Shown piece after piece: positions 6,267 through 6,276 of a stretch of 6,276 nucleotides of DNA. The notes beneath the pieces are model-generated. The model searched no databases. It had not been told where the DNA came from and was given only the letters and a program-made list of their open reading frames with translations. The position numbers and the translations under genes are program-made. Source of the stretch: Solirubrobacterales bacterium. GTDB lineage: Bacteria; Actinomycetota; Thermoleophilia; Solirubrobacterales; Solirubrobacteraceae. Where the stretch lies: positions 1-6,276 of the forward strand of contig JAFAZB010000470.1 of assembly GCA_019240015.1 (NCBI GenBank), written 5' to 3'. Each line of letters begins with the position of its first letter. The first letter of the stretch is position 1.

Positions 6267-6276
6267 TCGCGGCCGC
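6263..6276 (+). CDS. Possible start of a further coupled gene (edge-truncated)
   Basis: The epimerase stop is embedded in GTGA, and GTG 6263 opens a frame (V-I-A-A) that stays open for the 14 bases left. The same GTGA overlap joins two other gene pairs here (167 and 3521). Four codons cannot identify a product, and this could be chance. Confidence 0.25.

Noticed and set aside
6269..6276. The window ends exactly on GCGGCCGC (a NotI site) and begins TCGAC, hinting at a cloned insert.
   Set aside because: GCGGCCGC also occurs internally at 3801-3808 and 4757-4764, so it is common in this GC-rich DNA and the end position is probably chance.

Overview
The window is about 97% coding, strongly GC-rich DNA. 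Short or negative intergenic gaps, frequent GTG and TTG starts, and a block of DUF4235 / holin-X / DUF3618 small membrane proteins all point to a high-GC actinobacterium. The overall style is most like Thermoleophilia (Solirubrobacterales); that assignment is inference from protein style, not from a marker gene. No rRNA, tRNA, CRISPR array, insertion sequence or phage module was seen. No gap exceeds 65 bp.

Layout. (1) 1-1036 (+): the C-terminal tail of an acyl-CoA carboxylase carboxyltransferase subunit, coupled by a GTGA overlap to a beta-keto acid cleavage enzyme (BKACE, DUF849). (2) 1045-1884 (-): a DUF2804 protein, convergent with the BKACE. (3) 1924-3343 (+): a Nit1-type carbon-nitrogen hydrolase followed 7 bp later by a TetR regulator that resembles the FadR/YsiA branch. 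Between this pair and the divergent DUF2804 gene lies an 18-bp imperfect palindrome, TGACTGACGGGTCAATCA. It has the same TGAnTGA-N4-TCAnTCA plan as the Bacillus subtilis FadR (YsiA) box. (4) 3387-4309 (+): four overlapping genes for small membrane proteins. (5) 4306-5157 (-): a DegV-family fatty-acid-binding protein whose stop codon shares a CTAG with the last membrane gene. (6) 5223-6266 (+): an extended SDR resembling the hopanoid-associated epimerase HpnA, divergent from degV. A further coupled gene may begin at the right edge.

How the genes may work together. Acyl-CoA and fatty-acid chemistry runs through several loci: carboxylase, BKACE, FadR-like TetR, DegV and possibly hopanoid synthesis. 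The best-supported regulatory unit is the nit-tetR operon with divergent DUF2804. The TetR protein is predicted to repress both directions from one operator and so control its own synthesis. The four-gene membrane block is a separate unit. It resembles in architecture the enterobacterial yqjD-yqjE arrangement (one soluble-helix plus C-terminal-anchor protein next to a holin-X protein), though this parallel is inference.

I see no wholly new system. The most interesting points are the operator logic around 1894-1911, a BKACE whose usual active-site Glu is replaced by Ile, and the compact membrane operon.
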